Positions 1 through 8,745 of a DNA stretch of 64,000 nt are shown one piece after another. The notes under the pieces were generated by a model. That model searched no databases and was not told the origin of the DNA. It saw nothing but the letters and a program-made list of their open reading frames with translations. The position numbers and the translations under genes were made by a program. Position 1 is the first letter of the stretch. Every line of letters starts with the position of its first letter. The stretch spans positions 62,001 through 126,000 of the forward strand of contig CAJUDY010000003.1 of the NCBI GenBank assembly GCA_910584945.1, in the 5' to 3' direction. Origin of the DNA: an uncultured Lachnospiraceae bacterium. GTDB lineage: Bacteria; Bacillota; Clostridia; Lachnospirales; Lachnospiraceae.

Positions 1-1017
1 GAATTTGATCTGCCCGCTTTCCATCTTCTTGTCTGATTTTGTCGCCTTTAACACTGCTTCCGGCGAAAGGCCAGGAGCCCGGACCGGCAGCCCGTATTGT
101 TCAAGAAGCGCTTCCACATGGCGATGATCCTCTTCCGTGATCCATCCTCTCTGAAAGGACAGCCAGGACGCCGCCGCGCAGCCGATGGCCACGCACTCCC
201 CATGATACAATTCAAAGTTTTTCAGCTTCTCCACCGCGTGGCCGATGGTATGTCCAAAGTTCAGCCACGCCCGGATTCCCTGCTCCGTAGGGTCCTCTTC
301 CACCACATGGCCTTTAATCCTGCAGCTTTCAAAAATCATATTGAGCAGCGCCTCATAATCGCCCTCCATAACCGAACGGTAGTTCGAGGAGAGCCATCGG
401 TCGTACTCCTGATCCTGAATCAGACCATGCTTGATGATCTCCGCCATCCCCGAGGCAAACTGCCGCCTGGGGAGGGTGGACAGTACCGCCAGATTCATAT
501 AGACCAGCCTGGGCATATGAAAAGCGCCCACCATATTCTTGTAGGCGTCGAAATCCACCCCGGTCTTTCCCCCGATGCTGGAATCCACCTGGGACAAAAG
601 CGTCGTGGGAATCTGGATAAAGTCGATTCCTCTTAAGTACGTTGCCGCCGCAAAGCCGGTCAAATCTCCCACCACGCCGCCGCCAAGCGCAATCAACAGG
701 TCCTTCCGGTCATATCCCTCCCGGATTAAGTGTTCATAGAGATCTCTTACGGTATCCAGTGTCTTATGCGCTTCTCCTGCCGAAAACGTAAAAAACGTAA
801 GCTTCCTGCAGCATCCTTTCAGCACCTTTTCCACAGATGCTCCGTACCGCTTCTCTACTTCTGCGTCTGTCACCACGCAAAGACGCCGTTCCTTCACCGA
901 AAGCTCCAAAAGCGCCTGGGGCAGCCCCTGAAAATCCGGCTCCAGCCAGATCGAATAGCAATAGGTTCCGTCTCTCTTTATTTCCAGTTTTCGATTGTTT
1001 CTGCTGTTTGTCTCCAT
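1..1017 (-). CDS. aroB: 3-dehydroquinate synthase (AroB), C-terminus cut by window edge
   Basis: AroB makes 3-dehydroquinate from DAHP, the second step of the shikimate pathway, using NAD and a metal in the cytoplasm. 339 codons are present, so only about 20 residues are missing compared with the usual ~355-360. The NAD-binding glycine loop GGGVVGD lies at residues 112-118. Metal-ligand motifs are visible: GMAEIIKHG, FGHTIGH and YHGE. The frame has no stop before base 1. The ATG at 1015-1017 is preceded by GGAGGG. It is the last gene seen in the minus-strand block and is separated from sepF by a hairpin. Confidence 0.95.
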   Translation of the reverse strand, partial: METNSRNNRKLEIKRDGTYCYSIWLEPDFQGLPQALLELSVKERRLCVVTDAEVEKRYGASVEKVLKGCCRKLTFFTFSAGEAHKTLDTVRDLYEHLIREGYDRKDLLIALGGGVVGDLTGFAAATYLRGIDFIQIPTTLLSQVDSSIGGKTGVDFDAYKNMVGAFHMPRLVYMNLAVLSTLPRRQFASGMAEIIKHGLIQDQEYDRWLSSNYRSVMEGDYEALLNMIFESCRIKGHVVEEDPTEQGIRAWLNFGHTIGHAVEKLKNFELYHGECVAIGCAAASWLSFQRGWITEEDHRHVEALLEQYGLPVRAPGLSPEAVLKATKSDKKMESGQIKF

Positions 1018-1057
1018 AGTCCCTCCGATTCAACGTTCACTGTTTGATACGTGAAAC

Positions 1058-1082
1058 AGGCTGCCGCAAACTGCGGCAGCCT
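1058..1082 (-). terminator. hairpin between sepF and aroB
   Basis: A perfect 10-bp GC-rich stem (AGGCTGCCGC and its complement, 5-nt loop) lies 15 bases after the sepF stop. On the minus strand it is followed by GTTTCAC, so the U-tract is weak. It probably gives partial termination before aroB. Confidence 0.55.
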
Positions 1083-1096
1083 TCCTGCGCTTCTGC

Positions 1097-1615
1097 CTAT
1101 ATGGTCGGAATATCAAAAGCTCCGGATAAGATATCCTGAAAATCTCCGGAGATATCCACGCTTTTGGGTGTCACGATAAAGATATAGTTGGAAACCTTCT
1201 GTAAGTTTCCTCCGATGGCATAACAGGAACCGGACGTAAAGTCGATAATCCGCTGTGCGACCTCCACATCCAGTCCTTCAAAGTTCAGCACTACGGTGCA
1301 GTTGCCAAGAAGCGTATCCGTGATCTCCCTGGCTTCCTCAAAAAGAGTCGGCTTAAAGACGCATACTTCCATACCGGTTCCGGTCTTCTTAGTACGCATG
1401 GGCGTGATCCTGGAGGACTGCTTCACCGATTTTACCTTGCCGGAATCCGTCACCACATCATCTTCCATATCGTAGTCATAATCCCGCTCTTTTTTCTTAA
1501 AGACGCTGCTGCGCTTCGGACGTTCCTCCTCGAACTCATCATCATAATCGTCATAATCGTCGTAATCATCGTTTCCAAGATGCATCGTATCCATGATTTT
1601 ATCGAAAAAACCCAT
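1097..1615 (-). CDS. sepF: cell division protein SepF
   Basis: SepF binds FtsZ and the membrane and helps assemble the division septum. The 172-aa length fits the family. It starts MGFFDKIMD, as usual for the amphipathic membrane-anchoring N-terminus. An acidic linker follows with three DDY repeats (residues ~17-26), and then the conserved C-terminal domain with VLNFEGLDVEVAQRIIDF and FIVTPKSVDIS. The start has an AAAGGAG site. It lies 12 bases after the YggS gene; a ylmE-sepF pairing of this kind is common in Firmicutes. Confidence 0.93.
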   Translation of the reverse strand: MGFFDKIMDTMHLGNDDYDDYDDYDDEFEEERPKRSSVFKKKERDYDYDMEDDVVTDSGKVKSVKQSSRITPMRTKKTGTGMEVCVFKPTLFEEAREITDTLLGNCTVVLNFEGLDVEVAQRIIDFTSGSCYAIGGNLQKVSNYIFIVTPKSVDISGDFQDILSGAFDIPTI

Positions 1616-1627
1616 TTTTATTCTCCT

Positions 1628-2320
1628 TTACACTGCATAATTACGCTCGCCGAAGATACCGGTTCCCACGCGTACCATTGTCGCTCCCTCCTCAATGGCC
1701 ACCTCATAGTCTCCGGTCATACCCATGGAAAGAACACTCATGTCTACATTATCAATGTTTTTTAATTTGATGTCAACAGCCAATTTACGCAATTCCTGAA
1801 ATACCGGCCGGTTTTCTTCTGCATCTTCCACAAAAGGCGCGATGGTCATAAGACCGCGAATGTGCAGATTGGGCAAAATTGCCGCTTTTCGAACCAACTC
1901 CTCCACATCTTTTGCATGTACGCCGAATTTGCTCTCTTCCTCCGCCACGTTCACTTCGATCAAAATATTGGCCTCCACCTGCTTTTTCACAGCTTCCTTG
2001 CTGATCTCCTCCGCCAGGCGCAGAGAGTCCACAGAGTGAATCAACTCTGCCTTGTCCACCACATATTTTACTTTGTTCCTTTGCAGATGTCCGATCATAT
2101 GCCAGCGCAGGCTCTTCGGCAGCTCTTCGTACTTTTCGCAAAGTTCCTGCACCTTGTTCTCGCCGAATACTTCCGCCCCTGCATCCATGGCCTCCCGGAT
2201 CATGGACACCGGCTTCGTCTTGCTGACAGCGATCAGTGTGACTTCCTCTCTCTTTCTCCCGCTTCGCAGGCATGCCTCCTGCACTCTCTTTTCTACTTTC
2301 CTATAGTTTTCTGCAACCAT
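1628..2320 (-). CDS. yggS: YggS/PROSC-family PLP homeostasis protein
   Basis: Members bind pyridoxal phosphate and help PLP homeostasis; no enzymatic activity is firmly known. The conserved PLP lysine region IAVSKTKP is near residue 32, HMIGHLQRNK is near residue 80, and the C-terminal phosphate-binding part SMGMTGDYEVAIEEGATMVRVG ends in a GTGIFGER-type tail. The start is taken at the ATG at 2318-2320, which gives the usual MVAENY N-terminus; GGGAGG lies just upstream. The reading frame stays open further upstream (to 2362) but those residues are not expected. The leader carries the GCGGAACT box described separately. Confidence 0.9.
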   Translation of the reverse strand: MVAENYRKVEKRVQEACLRSGRKREEVTLIAVSKTKPVSMIREAMDAGAEVFGENKVQELCEKYEELPKSLRWHMIGHLQRNKVKYVVDKAELIHSVDSLRLAEEISKEAVKKQVEANILIEVNVAEEESKFGVHAKDVEELVRKAAILPNLHIRGLMTIAPFVEDAEENRPVFQELRKLAVDIKLKNIDNVDMSVLSMGMTGDYEVAIEEGATMVRVGTGIFGERNYAV

Positions 2321-2335
2321 ATATCCTCCCATATA

Positions 2336-2343
2336 AGTTCCGC
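2336..2343 (-). repeat. GCGGAACT leader box, copy 1 (yggS)
   Basis: On the minus strand GCGGAACT is followed by 6 bases and then GGAG, directly ahead of the yggS start. The same arrangement occurs before the genes starting at 32190 and 46064. Confidence 0.5.
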
Positions 2344-2369
2344 TACAGCCCTCCAAGTACACGGGTGGA

Positions 2370-2408
2370 GATCAATTCCTGATCCCCTGCGGGGCTCCCT
2401 CATTGATC
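2370..2408. repeat. intergenic inverted repeat
   Basis: GATCAAT (2370-2376) pairs with ATTGATC (2402-2408); inside lies a small CCCC/GGGG hairpin. It sits between the HlyD-like gene and yggS. There is no U-tract, so it is not a convincing terminator. On the minus strand it shares GGAGCCCCG with the structured element at 32213-32303. Confidence 0.4.
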
Positions 2409-2432
2409 TGTGCACTTCTCAGGGTCTATGTT

Positions 2433-3842
2433 TTATTTATAAATCACTTCGTCCTCGTCCACGGATGTTCCGTTCAGCACAATCCGGTCATAGACCGTAA
2501 GTCCGTACTTGGTTCCTTCTTCCACCAGGGCGAACTCCTCATTTTGAAACAAAATGTTGATCTGCCGAAACTGGGTATATCCTTTGTTGATGTTATACAC
2601 GCCCTGGAGCGTGCGGTTCATACCGATCTGAAAACGCTCCTGGGTGTCTTCATTCACCAGGTAAGTCCCGATGGGCAGCTTCTCCCTCCCGGTGGAGAAA
2701 TCCGATTCTTTCGGATCGATATAATAATTCTCCTCATCCTCGTAATACAGCGTCAGCACAACGAACTCCGCCGACGGCTGTCCGTTCTCGTCATAGACTT
2801 CTTTTAAGAATCCTTCTTCTTCATCTTTGGTAATCTTGAACTTCTTGGGAACCAGATAAAATTCCTTCTCCACAATGGCGCTGTTCGGAATTTTTAAGCC
2901 CTCCTGATCTTCCACCAGAAATTCCACTTCAATATAACGGTTCCCTGCATAGCGAACCATGGAATTGTTGAAATCCAGCCGGGCACAGGGAGCGGCCCCC
3001 ACATGAATGACAGAGAATTCCGCCCATGCCCTGGTGTGATCGGAGGTGAATTCTACCTCCATAAACTTACGTTCCTCCTGCTGAAAGCCTGCCGCTTCCT
3101 CTTCCGTCAGTGGAACGACGAGACTCCACTTTTCCGAAGTCGACAGCTTATATACCGGTTCACCTGCCTGGATCAGTTCCTTTTTCAGACTCTGCTTCTC
3201 ATAACCGGCAGGATCCAGCATCTCTTCGGTCATGCCTTCCACGGTCACCTCTTCATATCCATCCATATAGTATTCCAGGATGCCGATGTCCTCCGCGTAG
3301 ACGCTGGAAAACATGGAGTTTCCTTCCGTCTCTTCCAGACTCTCCAACATATTCTGATTCATCAGATCCATGACGGAGCCTTCCAGAGTATACTGAAAAT
3401 CATACACCCCGGAAAACTGAAGCGGGTCATATTCATTCATATAGCTCCGAATCGTACTGCGTATGATGGAAAAGCTCTCATCCGTCAAATCTACATTTTC
3501 CGCATTCTGCTGAATCTGCGAATTGATCTCTCCTTTCTCGTCAATCGTATAGACCAACGACGGACCGGATACCCGTTCTCCTTCCCGGGCATAGTAGCTT
3601 ACATATCCGGACGTGCCTGCACTGTAGATCTTTTCCTGCCGGACGGCAAACCCCGTATAGGTATGATTCACTGACAGACTTCCTGCATTGACTTCATAGC
3701 CGGCGATGTGCTCCGAACTCATACCCATATAGCATATCACACAGATATAGACTGCCACTGCGCCGAAAAACACAAGGTCAATATTGATTGGCCGTTTTCT
3801 TCGTACGCTGACTACCTTACTTCTTCTGCGGCGCTGTGCCAT
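2433..3842 (-). CDS. HlyD-like/membrane-fusion family protein of unknown role
   Basis: A 469-aa protein with a basic N-terminus (RRRRSKVVSVRRKRP), one membrane segment at about residues 20-41, and a large outside domain. The first ~40 exterior residues resemble the lipoyl/biotinyl half of HlyD-type adaptors (SVNHTYTGFAVRQEKIYSAGTSG then YYAREGERV). The C-terminus ends in a second barrel-like stretch (LVEEGTKYGLTVYDRIVLNGTSV). No ABC exporter is next to it; in Clostridia such proteins often sit in the sepF/yggS region. Role in envelope assembly is inferred only from location. The ATG has GAAAGGAAGG upstream, directly after a terminator. Confidence 0.75.
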   Translation of the reverse strand: MAQRRRRSKVVSVRRKRPINIDLVFFGAVAVYICVICYMGMSSEHIAGYEVNAGSLSVNHTYTGFAVRQEKIYSAGTSGYVSYYAREGERVSGPSLVYTIDEKGEINSQIQQNAENVDLTDESFSIIRSTIRSYMNEYDPLQFSGVYDFQYTLEGSVMDLMNQNMLESLEETEGNSMFSSVYAEDIGILEYYMDGYEEVTVEGMTEEMLDPAGYEKQSLKKELIQAGEPVYKLSTSEKWSLVVPLTEEEAAGFQQEERKFMEVEFTSDHTRAWAEFSVIHVGAAPCARLDFNNSMVRYAGNRYIEVEFLVEDQEGLKIPNSAIVEKEFYLVPKKFKITKDEEEGFLKEVYDENGQPSAEFVVLTLYYEDEENYYIDPKESDFSTGREKLPIGTYLVNEDTQERFQIGMNRTLQGVYNINKGYTQFRQINILFQNEEFALVEEGTKYGLTVYDRIVLNGTSVDEDEVIYK

Positions 3843-3859
3843 CGGAACCTTCCTTTCAC

Positions 3860-3895
3860 AAATAAAAAGCGGATGTCCTTCCCGGGCACCCGCTT
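3860..3895 (-). terminator. rho-independent terminator after the P-loop gene
   Basis: On the minus strand AAGCGGGTG pairs with CATCCGCTT (one G-U pair), followed by TTTTTATTT. It lies 23 bases after the stop of the P-loop gene and just ahead of the HlyD-like gene, so the P-loop mRNA is at least partly separated from the downstream genes. Confidence 0.8.
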
Positions 3896-3917
3896 ATATG
3901 TATCAAATATAGCAATC

Positions 3918-4328
3918 CTAAATTACCTGAGCTTTGGCAAATTCTGGCAACTCTTCCCTGGTCAGCGATACGCTGACGACAATCCTGACCTTAAACTGAT
4001 CACTGATCTGGTTCAGTTCTGTAAGCGCTTCCGAAATATCCTGCCCTTCCAGCTTTGCAATCTTCAAAAATCCATCCAAATACATCGCTTCCAGATCATA
4101 ATCCTGGGAACAGATCCCACAGATAAAACCTAAAAACTGGTCCGTATTCCGAATCGGATACTCTGTTACGTTGATCAAGCGAACCTTATTGTCCAGTTCA
4201 TGAATATTGCGGGACGACTTATCCAGATATACGATATTACCTGTCGCTGTCTTCATTGCGTCATGAACGTAATCCAGCATCTTTTTTGTCTTTCCTTCGC
4301 CCTTTACTCCTACTACTAACTGTACCAT
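3918..4328 (-). CDS. small P-loop NTPase-like protein, function unknown
   Basis: 136 aa with a clear Walker A motif GVKGEGKT at residues 7-14 right at the N-terminus. The rest (LDKSSRNIHELDNKVRLINVT, then an acidic helix and IVVSVSLTREELPEF) looks like a minimal nucleotide-binding fold. No Walker B aspartate pair is obvious. Similar proteins are sometimes mislabelled as PilT-like; nothing here supports a pilus role. It has its own promoter (4365-4393), an AAGGAGG site, and a terminator behind it, so it is a separately controlled unit inside the cell-envelope block. Confidence 0.75.
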   Translation of the reverse strand: MVQLVVGVKGEGKTKKMLDYVHDAMKTATGNIVYLDKSSRNIHELDNKVRLINVTEYPIRNTDQFLGFICGICSQDYDLEAMYLDGFLKIAKLEGQDISEALTELNQISDQFKVRIVVSVSLTREELPEFAKAQVI

Positions 4329-4364
4329 CGTTTGCCCTCCTTAGGTTCCTGACTTATTAGTCAC

Positions 4365-4393
4365 ATTATACCATCCAAAAGGCCAGAATACAA
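4365..4393 (-). promoter_or_regulatory. sigma-A promoter for the P-loop gene
   Basis: TTGTAT, 17-base spacer, perfect TATAAT with a TGG extended -10. About 35 bases upstream of the P-loop gene start. Confidence 0.75.
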
Positions 4394-4396
4394 GAA

Positions 4397-5389
4397 CTAA
4401 TTGTTCAGACTGGATAAAAAGCTCTGCATCTCCTGATACATGACTGCCCGGTCACTGCATCCTAAGATAATCGCCACATAACGCGCTCCCGCTCCGTCTT
4501 CAAAAAGCTGCACCAGACAGCACTTTGCAGCGGACGTGGTCCCTGTCTTTCCTCCAACCGCAGCCATGCCCTCTGGAACCGTTACATCGCCCTTTGTAAA
4601 CTGGTTCGAACTGGGCCACGAGGCGGTCACTTCCTTGCCGTCCGCCGACATATAGGCGGCGTCGTAAGCCACCGTGCCGAGGATTTCCAAAAAGACGTCG
4701 TACTTCATGGCCTCCTGGAACATCAGATACAGATCGTAAGCCGTCGTATAGTGTTCTTCGTCATGGAGTCCATTGGGGTTCACAAAATGCGTATTGGTCG
4801 CCCCGATGGAAACCGCCTTCTCGTTCATCATCGTAACAAACGCTTCGGTACTTCCGGCAATCTTTTCTCCGATTACATTCGCCGCATCATTGGCCGACAC
4901 CACTAGAAGCGCATACAAAAGCTGGCGAAGCGTCAGCACATCGCCTTCCTTTAACTTTGCCGTAGAGACTCCGCTCTCCTGGAACGTAATAGCCTCCTTG
5001 CTCACCGTCGCCTGAACATCCAGATCTTCCTGCTCCAGCGCAAGAAGTGCCGTCATAATCTTGGTCGTACTGGCAGGATAAAGCCTCTCATGCACATTTT
5101 TCGCGTAGAGAATCTCTTTGGTATCCAGATTAAAAAAGCAGGCAGCCAGAGAATCAGACACATCCGCTTCCACCGCCGACACATCCTCATCCGCCACGCA
5201 CAAATCCTCCGCGAAATAAGAGATCTCCTCTTCTTCTCCCTGCTCCAGAATCGCAAAGCCGGGGCGGTCCACGGTATAGGCGTCCTCCAGTTTTGTCCCC
5301 CATGAACATCCGCTAAGGGATACGCAGCAGATCATCCCGGCCAGAGTCAGGCTGATGCTTCGCCTGATTCTTTTATTTGTACATCTCAC
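4397..5389 (-). CDS. dacA: D-alanyl-D-alanine carboxypeptidase, lipoprotein (S11 family)
   Basis: Trims the terminal D-Ala from peptidoglycan stem peptides outside the cell. All three serine-PBP motifs are present: STTK at 107-110, SAN at 165-167 and KTGT at 281-284. The N-terminus has a basic stretch and a lipobox LSGC (Cys28), so it is probably lipid-anchored rather than held by the C-terminal amphipathic helix of PBP5 enzymes; the protein ends soon after the catalytic domain. The start is GTG at 5387-5389 with GGAG close upstream; it overlaps the end of mgsA by 17 bases, indicating coupling. Confidence 0.92.
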   Translation of the reverse strand: MRCTNKRIRRSISLTLAGMICCVSLSGCSWGTKLEDAYTVDRPGFAILEQGEEEEISYFAEDLCVADEDVSAVEADVSDSLAACFFNLDTKEILYAKNVHERLYPASTTKIMTALLALEQEDLDVQATVSKEAITFQESGVSTAKLKEGDVLTLRQLLYALLVVSANDAANVIGEKIAGSTEAFVTMMNEKAVSIGATNTHFVNPNGLHDEEHYTTAYDLYLMFQEAMKYDVFLEILGTVAYDAAYMSADGKEVTASWPSSNQFTKGDVTVPEGMAAVGGKTGTTSAAKCCLVQLFEDGAGARYVAIILGCSDRAVMYQEMQSFLSSLNN

Positions 5390-5768
5390 GCCACTCCATA
5401 TCTCCTCTGTCCAGTGATTTAATCAGCAGCTCTGCGGTCGCAAGATTCGTTGCAATCGGAATGTTATGTACATCGCAGAGATGTACCACATTATTCACAT
5501 CCGGCTCATGTCTCTTGGGCTGGATGGGATCTCTTAAAAAGATGACCAGATCAATCTGGTTGTGCTCAATCTGCGCGCCGAGCTGCTGTTCTCCGCCCAG
5601 ATGACCCGCCAGAAATTTATGAACATTTAAGTTCGCAACCTCTTCAATCAAACGTCCAGTGGTTCCGGTTGCATATAACTCATTTTTGCAGAGTATTCCT
5701 CTGTAGGCAATGCAAAAGTTCTGCATCAGGACTTTTTTGGCATCATGTGCAATCAATCCAATATTCAT
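5373..5768 (-). CDS. mgsA: methylglyoxal synthase
   Basis: Converts dihydroxyacetone phosphate to methylglyoxal and phosphate, a glycolytic overflow bypass. The 131-aa protein has the family landmarks: MNIGLIAHDAKK with the N-terminal aspartate, ATGTTGRLI, and the catalytic region HLGGEQQLGAQIEHNQIDLV followed by FLRDP. The ATG at 5766-5768 is chosen because it gives the standard N-terminus and has AGGGGG upstream; the open frame extends to 5813 without support. It is sandwiched between rodA and the carboxypeptidase, which places a glycolytic safety valve inside a wall-growth operon. Confidence 0.94.
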   Translation of the reverse strand: MNIGLIAHDAKKVLMQNFCIAYRGILCKNELYATGTTGRLIEEVANLNVHKFLAGHLGGEQQLGAQIEHNQIDLVIFLRDPIQPKRHEPDVNNVVHLCDVHNIPIATNLATAELLIKSLDRGDMEWREMYK

Positions 5769-5784
5769 TGTTTTGAACCCCCTG

Positions 5785-6888
5785 TTAATATTTTTTAGGT
5801 TGAAGTCCGACATTCAAAACGATACCTATCCCCATATACAGCATAACAAGTGATGTAAGCCCATAACTGACAAACGGAAGCGGAATTCCCGTGTTCGGCA
5901 TCAGACCTGTGGCAACACAGATATTGACCAGACTCTGAAAAGCAATCAATCCGCCGAATCCACAGCAAATGATGGTACCCTCCTGCTCTCTTGCATTCTT
6001 ACCGATCCAAAGACATTCCATCACGATCAGCGCCAGCAGAATGATGACCGCTGCGCAGCCGATGAACCCAAGTTCTTCCCCCGTGACGGCAAAGATAAAA
6101 TCGGTCTGTGGTTCTACAATAAAGTTTCCATTCTTTACCGATGATATGTCATTATTATACAGGCCTTTTCCATATAGCTGTCCCGAACCTATGGCAATGA
6201 TGGAATTCTGCTGCTGATACGCGTCATCCGCATACTCCGCAGGATTCAGCCATGCCATAATTCTTGTAAACTGGTAAGAATCCAGTATCTCCTGTCCTTC
6301 CTGCATAATCAGGTTTATAAATATAATAGCAGATGGTATCAAAATTGCAAGTACTGTTCCAATAATTTTATAACTAAGACCCCCAATATAGATCAAAACA
6401 CAGAACACAAATGCAATAGTGATGGTCGTAGACAGGTCCGGCTGCTCTTTCACCAGGTACAGCGGAACCAGCAGCAGAATGCCGGACATCACGATCACCC
6501 GCCAGGTGTTGATGTGCTCCTGGTACTTGGCAAACAGCTTTGCAAAGAACAAAATCAAAAGCAGCTTGGTAAGCTCCGAGGGCTGAAACCGCATAACCTT
6601 CAGATCCAGCCAGCGCTGGGCGCCGTTTACTTTGGTTCCCACAAACTCCACCGCCAGAAGAAGCCCCAGATTAAACAAGTAGATCAGCCAATAAAAATTC
6701 AACATGAAATGATAATCCATCAGTGCGAAGATCAGCATGGCGATGGTGCCCAGCACCATACCCAATACCTGCTGACTTTGATACTCTACCTTAGCGCTGC
6801 CGATCACCAGAATCCCCAGTATCGTAATCGCATATACAAATACAACCAGACGCAGTTTAAAATCGCGCAGTTGATATTGTTTGAACAT
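5785..6888 (-). CDS. rodA: RodA-type peptidoglycan glycosyltransferase (SEDS family)
   Basis: SEDS protein that polymerises glycan strands during side-wall growth, working with a class B PBP. 367 aa, about ten membrane segments. Family motifs: WLDLKVMRFQPSELTKL, KEQPDLSTTITIAF, IGSGQLYGKGLYNND, and the C-terminal PNTGIPLPFVSYGLTSL. The nearby PBP2 and mreBCD genes make RodA more likely than FtsW or SpoVE. ATG preceded by AGGTGAG. Confidence 0.93.
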   Translation of the reverse strand: MFKQYQLRDFKLRLVVFVYAITILGILVIGSAKVEYQSQQVLGMVLGTIAMLIFALMDYHFMLNFYWLIYLFNLGLLLAVEFVGTKVNGAQRWLDLKVMRFQPSELTKLLLILFFAKLFAKYQEHINTWRVIVMSGILLLVPLYLVKEQPDLSTTITIAFVFCVLIYIGGLSYKIIGTVLAILIPSAIIFINLIMQEGQEILDSYQFTRIMAWLNPAEYADDAYQQQNSIIAIGSGQLYGKGLYNNDISSVKNGNFIVEPQTDFIFAVTGEELGFIGCAAVIILLALIVMECLWIGKNAREQEGTIICCGFGGLIAFQSLVNICVATGLMPNTGIPLPFVSYGLTSLVMLYMGIGIVLNVGLQPKKY

Positions 6889-6943
6889 ATCTCACCTGAT
6901 TTCTTCGATCTTTTTATGTACTTCAATAAAGGCACAAAAACCG

Positions 6944-7213
6944 TCACCTTTTTATGACATCCTTCACCGGTATATTGGCACAAAGCACCGGAACAGTACC
7001 GTGTCCTCCTTCTGACTCTGTCTGTGTGATCTGGATATCCAGTCCTTCACTGTCGATCTCCATATACTTGGTAATCACCTTTATGATATCGTTTTTAATC
7101 GCTTCCATAATCTCCGGAGAGCAGTTTGCCCGGTCGGAGATCAAAAGCAGTTTCAGACGGTCTTTTGCTACTTCCCCTGAATTCTTCTTCCGAAAGAAAT
7201 CCATGAACGCCAT
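6944..7213 (-). CDS. minE: cell division topological specificity factor MinE
   Basis: 89 aa. MinE displaces MinCD from the membrane and makes it oscillate, placing the septum mid-cell. The N-terminal membrane-binding part (FFRKKNSGEVAKDRLKLLLI) and the RANCSPEIM region are characteristic. Immediately downstream of minD (15 bases). MinE rather than DivIVA marks this as the oscillating type of Min system. Confidence 0.95.
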   Translation of the reverse strand: MAFMDFFRKKNSGEVAKDRLKLLLISDRANCSPEIMEAIKNDIIKVITKYMEIDSEGLDIQITQTESEGGHGTVPVLCANIPVKDVIKR

Positions 7214-7228
7214 ATTCTTGCTCCCTTC

Positions 7229-8014
7229 TTATTGGAACAGCTTTTTCAGTTTTCCAAAAAAGCTGCTCTTTATTTTCAGATCCAAAAAGGGAACCTCTTC
7301 CCCAAGCACCCTGCGGCAGATATTCATATAAGCCTGTCCCGCCAGAGAACTGTCCCCCACACAGGGTTCTCCCTGGTTCGTGGCAATGACGACGCTCTCA
7401 TCATCCGGTACCGCCCCGATCAGGTCTATGGCAAGAATCTCCACCACATCATCCATGGACATCATATTGCCGCTCTCCACCATATCCATACGAATCCGAT
7501 TGACGATCAGTTCGGACTTACGAATATCATTGGCCTCCAATAGACCGATGATCCGATCCGCGTCACGAATGGCGGAAACTTCCGGCGTCGTTACGATCAG
7601 CGCACGGTCTGCCGCCGCAATCGCGTTCTTGAAGCCCTGCTCAATGCCTGCCGGACAGTCCAGAAGTATGTAGTCAAACTCATCCCGAAGTTCCTCTATG
7701 AGCTTGATCATCTGTTCCGGATTGACCGCCGTCTTGTCTCTCGTCTGCGCGGAAGGCAGAAGATAGAGATTGGGATATCTCTTATCCTTGATCAGCGCCT
7801 GCTTGATCCGGCAGTTTCCTTCCACTACGTCCACCAGATTGTACACAATCCGGTTCTCCAAACCCATCACCACGTCCAAGTTCCGAAGTCCGATGTCGGT
7901 ATCGATCAGGACAACTTTCCGATCCAGCTTTGCAAGTCCGGTTCCGACATTGGCAGTTGTGGTTGTCTTGCCAACGCCTCCCTTTCCAGATGTTATTACG
8001 ATTACTTCGCTCAT
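7229..8014 (-). CDS. minD: septum-site determining ATPase MinD
   Basis: Membrane-associated ATPase that recruits MinC. The deviant Walker A KGGVGKT is at residues 11-17, LIDTDIGLRNLD follows, and a C-terminal amphipathic helix (SSFFGKLKKLF) is the membrane targeting sequence. The ATG at 8012-8014 has GGAGG eight bases upstream and gives the normal MSEVIVITSGKGG start; the longer open frame to 8047 is not used. Confidence 0.96.
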   Translation of the reverse strand: MSEVIVITSGKGGVGKTTTTANVGTGLAKLDRKVVLIDTDIGLRNLDVVMGLENRIVYNLVDVVEGNCRIKQALIKDKRYPNLYLLPSAQTRDKTAVNPEQMIKLIEELRDEFDYILLDCPAGIEQGFKNAIAAADRALIVTTPEVSAIRDADRIIGLLEANDIRKSELIVNRIRMDMVESGNMMSMDDVVEILAIDLIGAVPDDESVVIATNQGEPCVGDSSLAGQAYMNICRRVLGEEVPFLDLKIKSSFFGKLKKLFQ

Positions 8015-8055
8015 ATTGTTTCCTCCAACCTTTCCAATATCTGTCATATCATCTA

Positions 8056-8736
8056 TCAGATCCGAATATCATTAATTACCTCTTTTGTGATCGGTTCCAT
8101 ATAGATATTGCCTTCCTCCGCGTATGCGATCATCGGGCCCTTTGCGTCCGCTTTGGCCTTTATATAGATCGGCCCGTCCGCCGACCGGGCGATGGCATCC
8201 GCGATGCGGATCTGCGTAGGCGCCATATTCAGGGCCGCCACGAATGTGTTGTCGTTGCCCGCCGCGCCCGCATGAACCATTCCCTTCAAACCGCCCAGCA
8301 CAATCACATTTCCTTTGGACACCACCGTCGCTCCGGGATTCACATCCCCAAGGATAATGATGCTGGTCTCTGACTCCAGAACCTGTCCGGATCGTAAGGT
8401 TCCCTTATAAAACCGACCGTTATTGGTACTGCGCTCCTGCTGACGTTCTTCCACCACCTGCTTCATAAAAGATTCTTTCAGAGCATCGCGCTCCAGGATA
8501 CAGAGAATCTCCAAGGAAGAGTTCTCCTGAATGACCCGGATGACTTCCAGCTGTTCTTCCTGGCTTAGATCCCGCCCCTCAAAGGCGAGCGCCATCTGCG
8601 CATTCTGAAAAAAACCGGAAGAAGTCTTGAATTTTTCCGAAATATCTTTTAACAGCTCCTGGAACGGAAGCTTTTTGTCCAGGAATAATGTGATGCCGTA
8701 TTTATTACTTTTAATCACTACTGTCTGCTGCTTCAT
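8056..8736 (-). CDS. minC: septum-site determining protein MinC
   Basis: FtsZ polymerisation inhibitor, 226 aa. The N-terminal domain (KSNKYGITLFLDKKLPFQEL) is followed by the C-terminal right-handed beta-helix with LRSGQVLESETSIIILGDV, NPGATVVSKGNVIVLG and LKGMVHAGAAGN. Starts after AGGAG, 9 bases after the PBP2 stop, and precedes minD by 41 bases. Confidence 0.94.
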   Translation of the reverse strand: MKQQTVVIKSNKYGITLFLDKKLPFQELLKDISEKFKTSSGFFQNAQMALAFEGRDLSQEEQLEVIRVIQENSSLEILCILERDALKESFMKQVVEERQQERSTNNGRFYKGTLRSGQVLESETSIIILGDVNPGATVVSKGNVIVLGGLKGMVHAGAAGNDNTFVAALNMAPTQIRIADAIARSADGPIYIKAKADAKGPMIAYAEEGNIYMEPITKEVINDIRI

Positions 8737-8745
8737 TCTGTTCTC

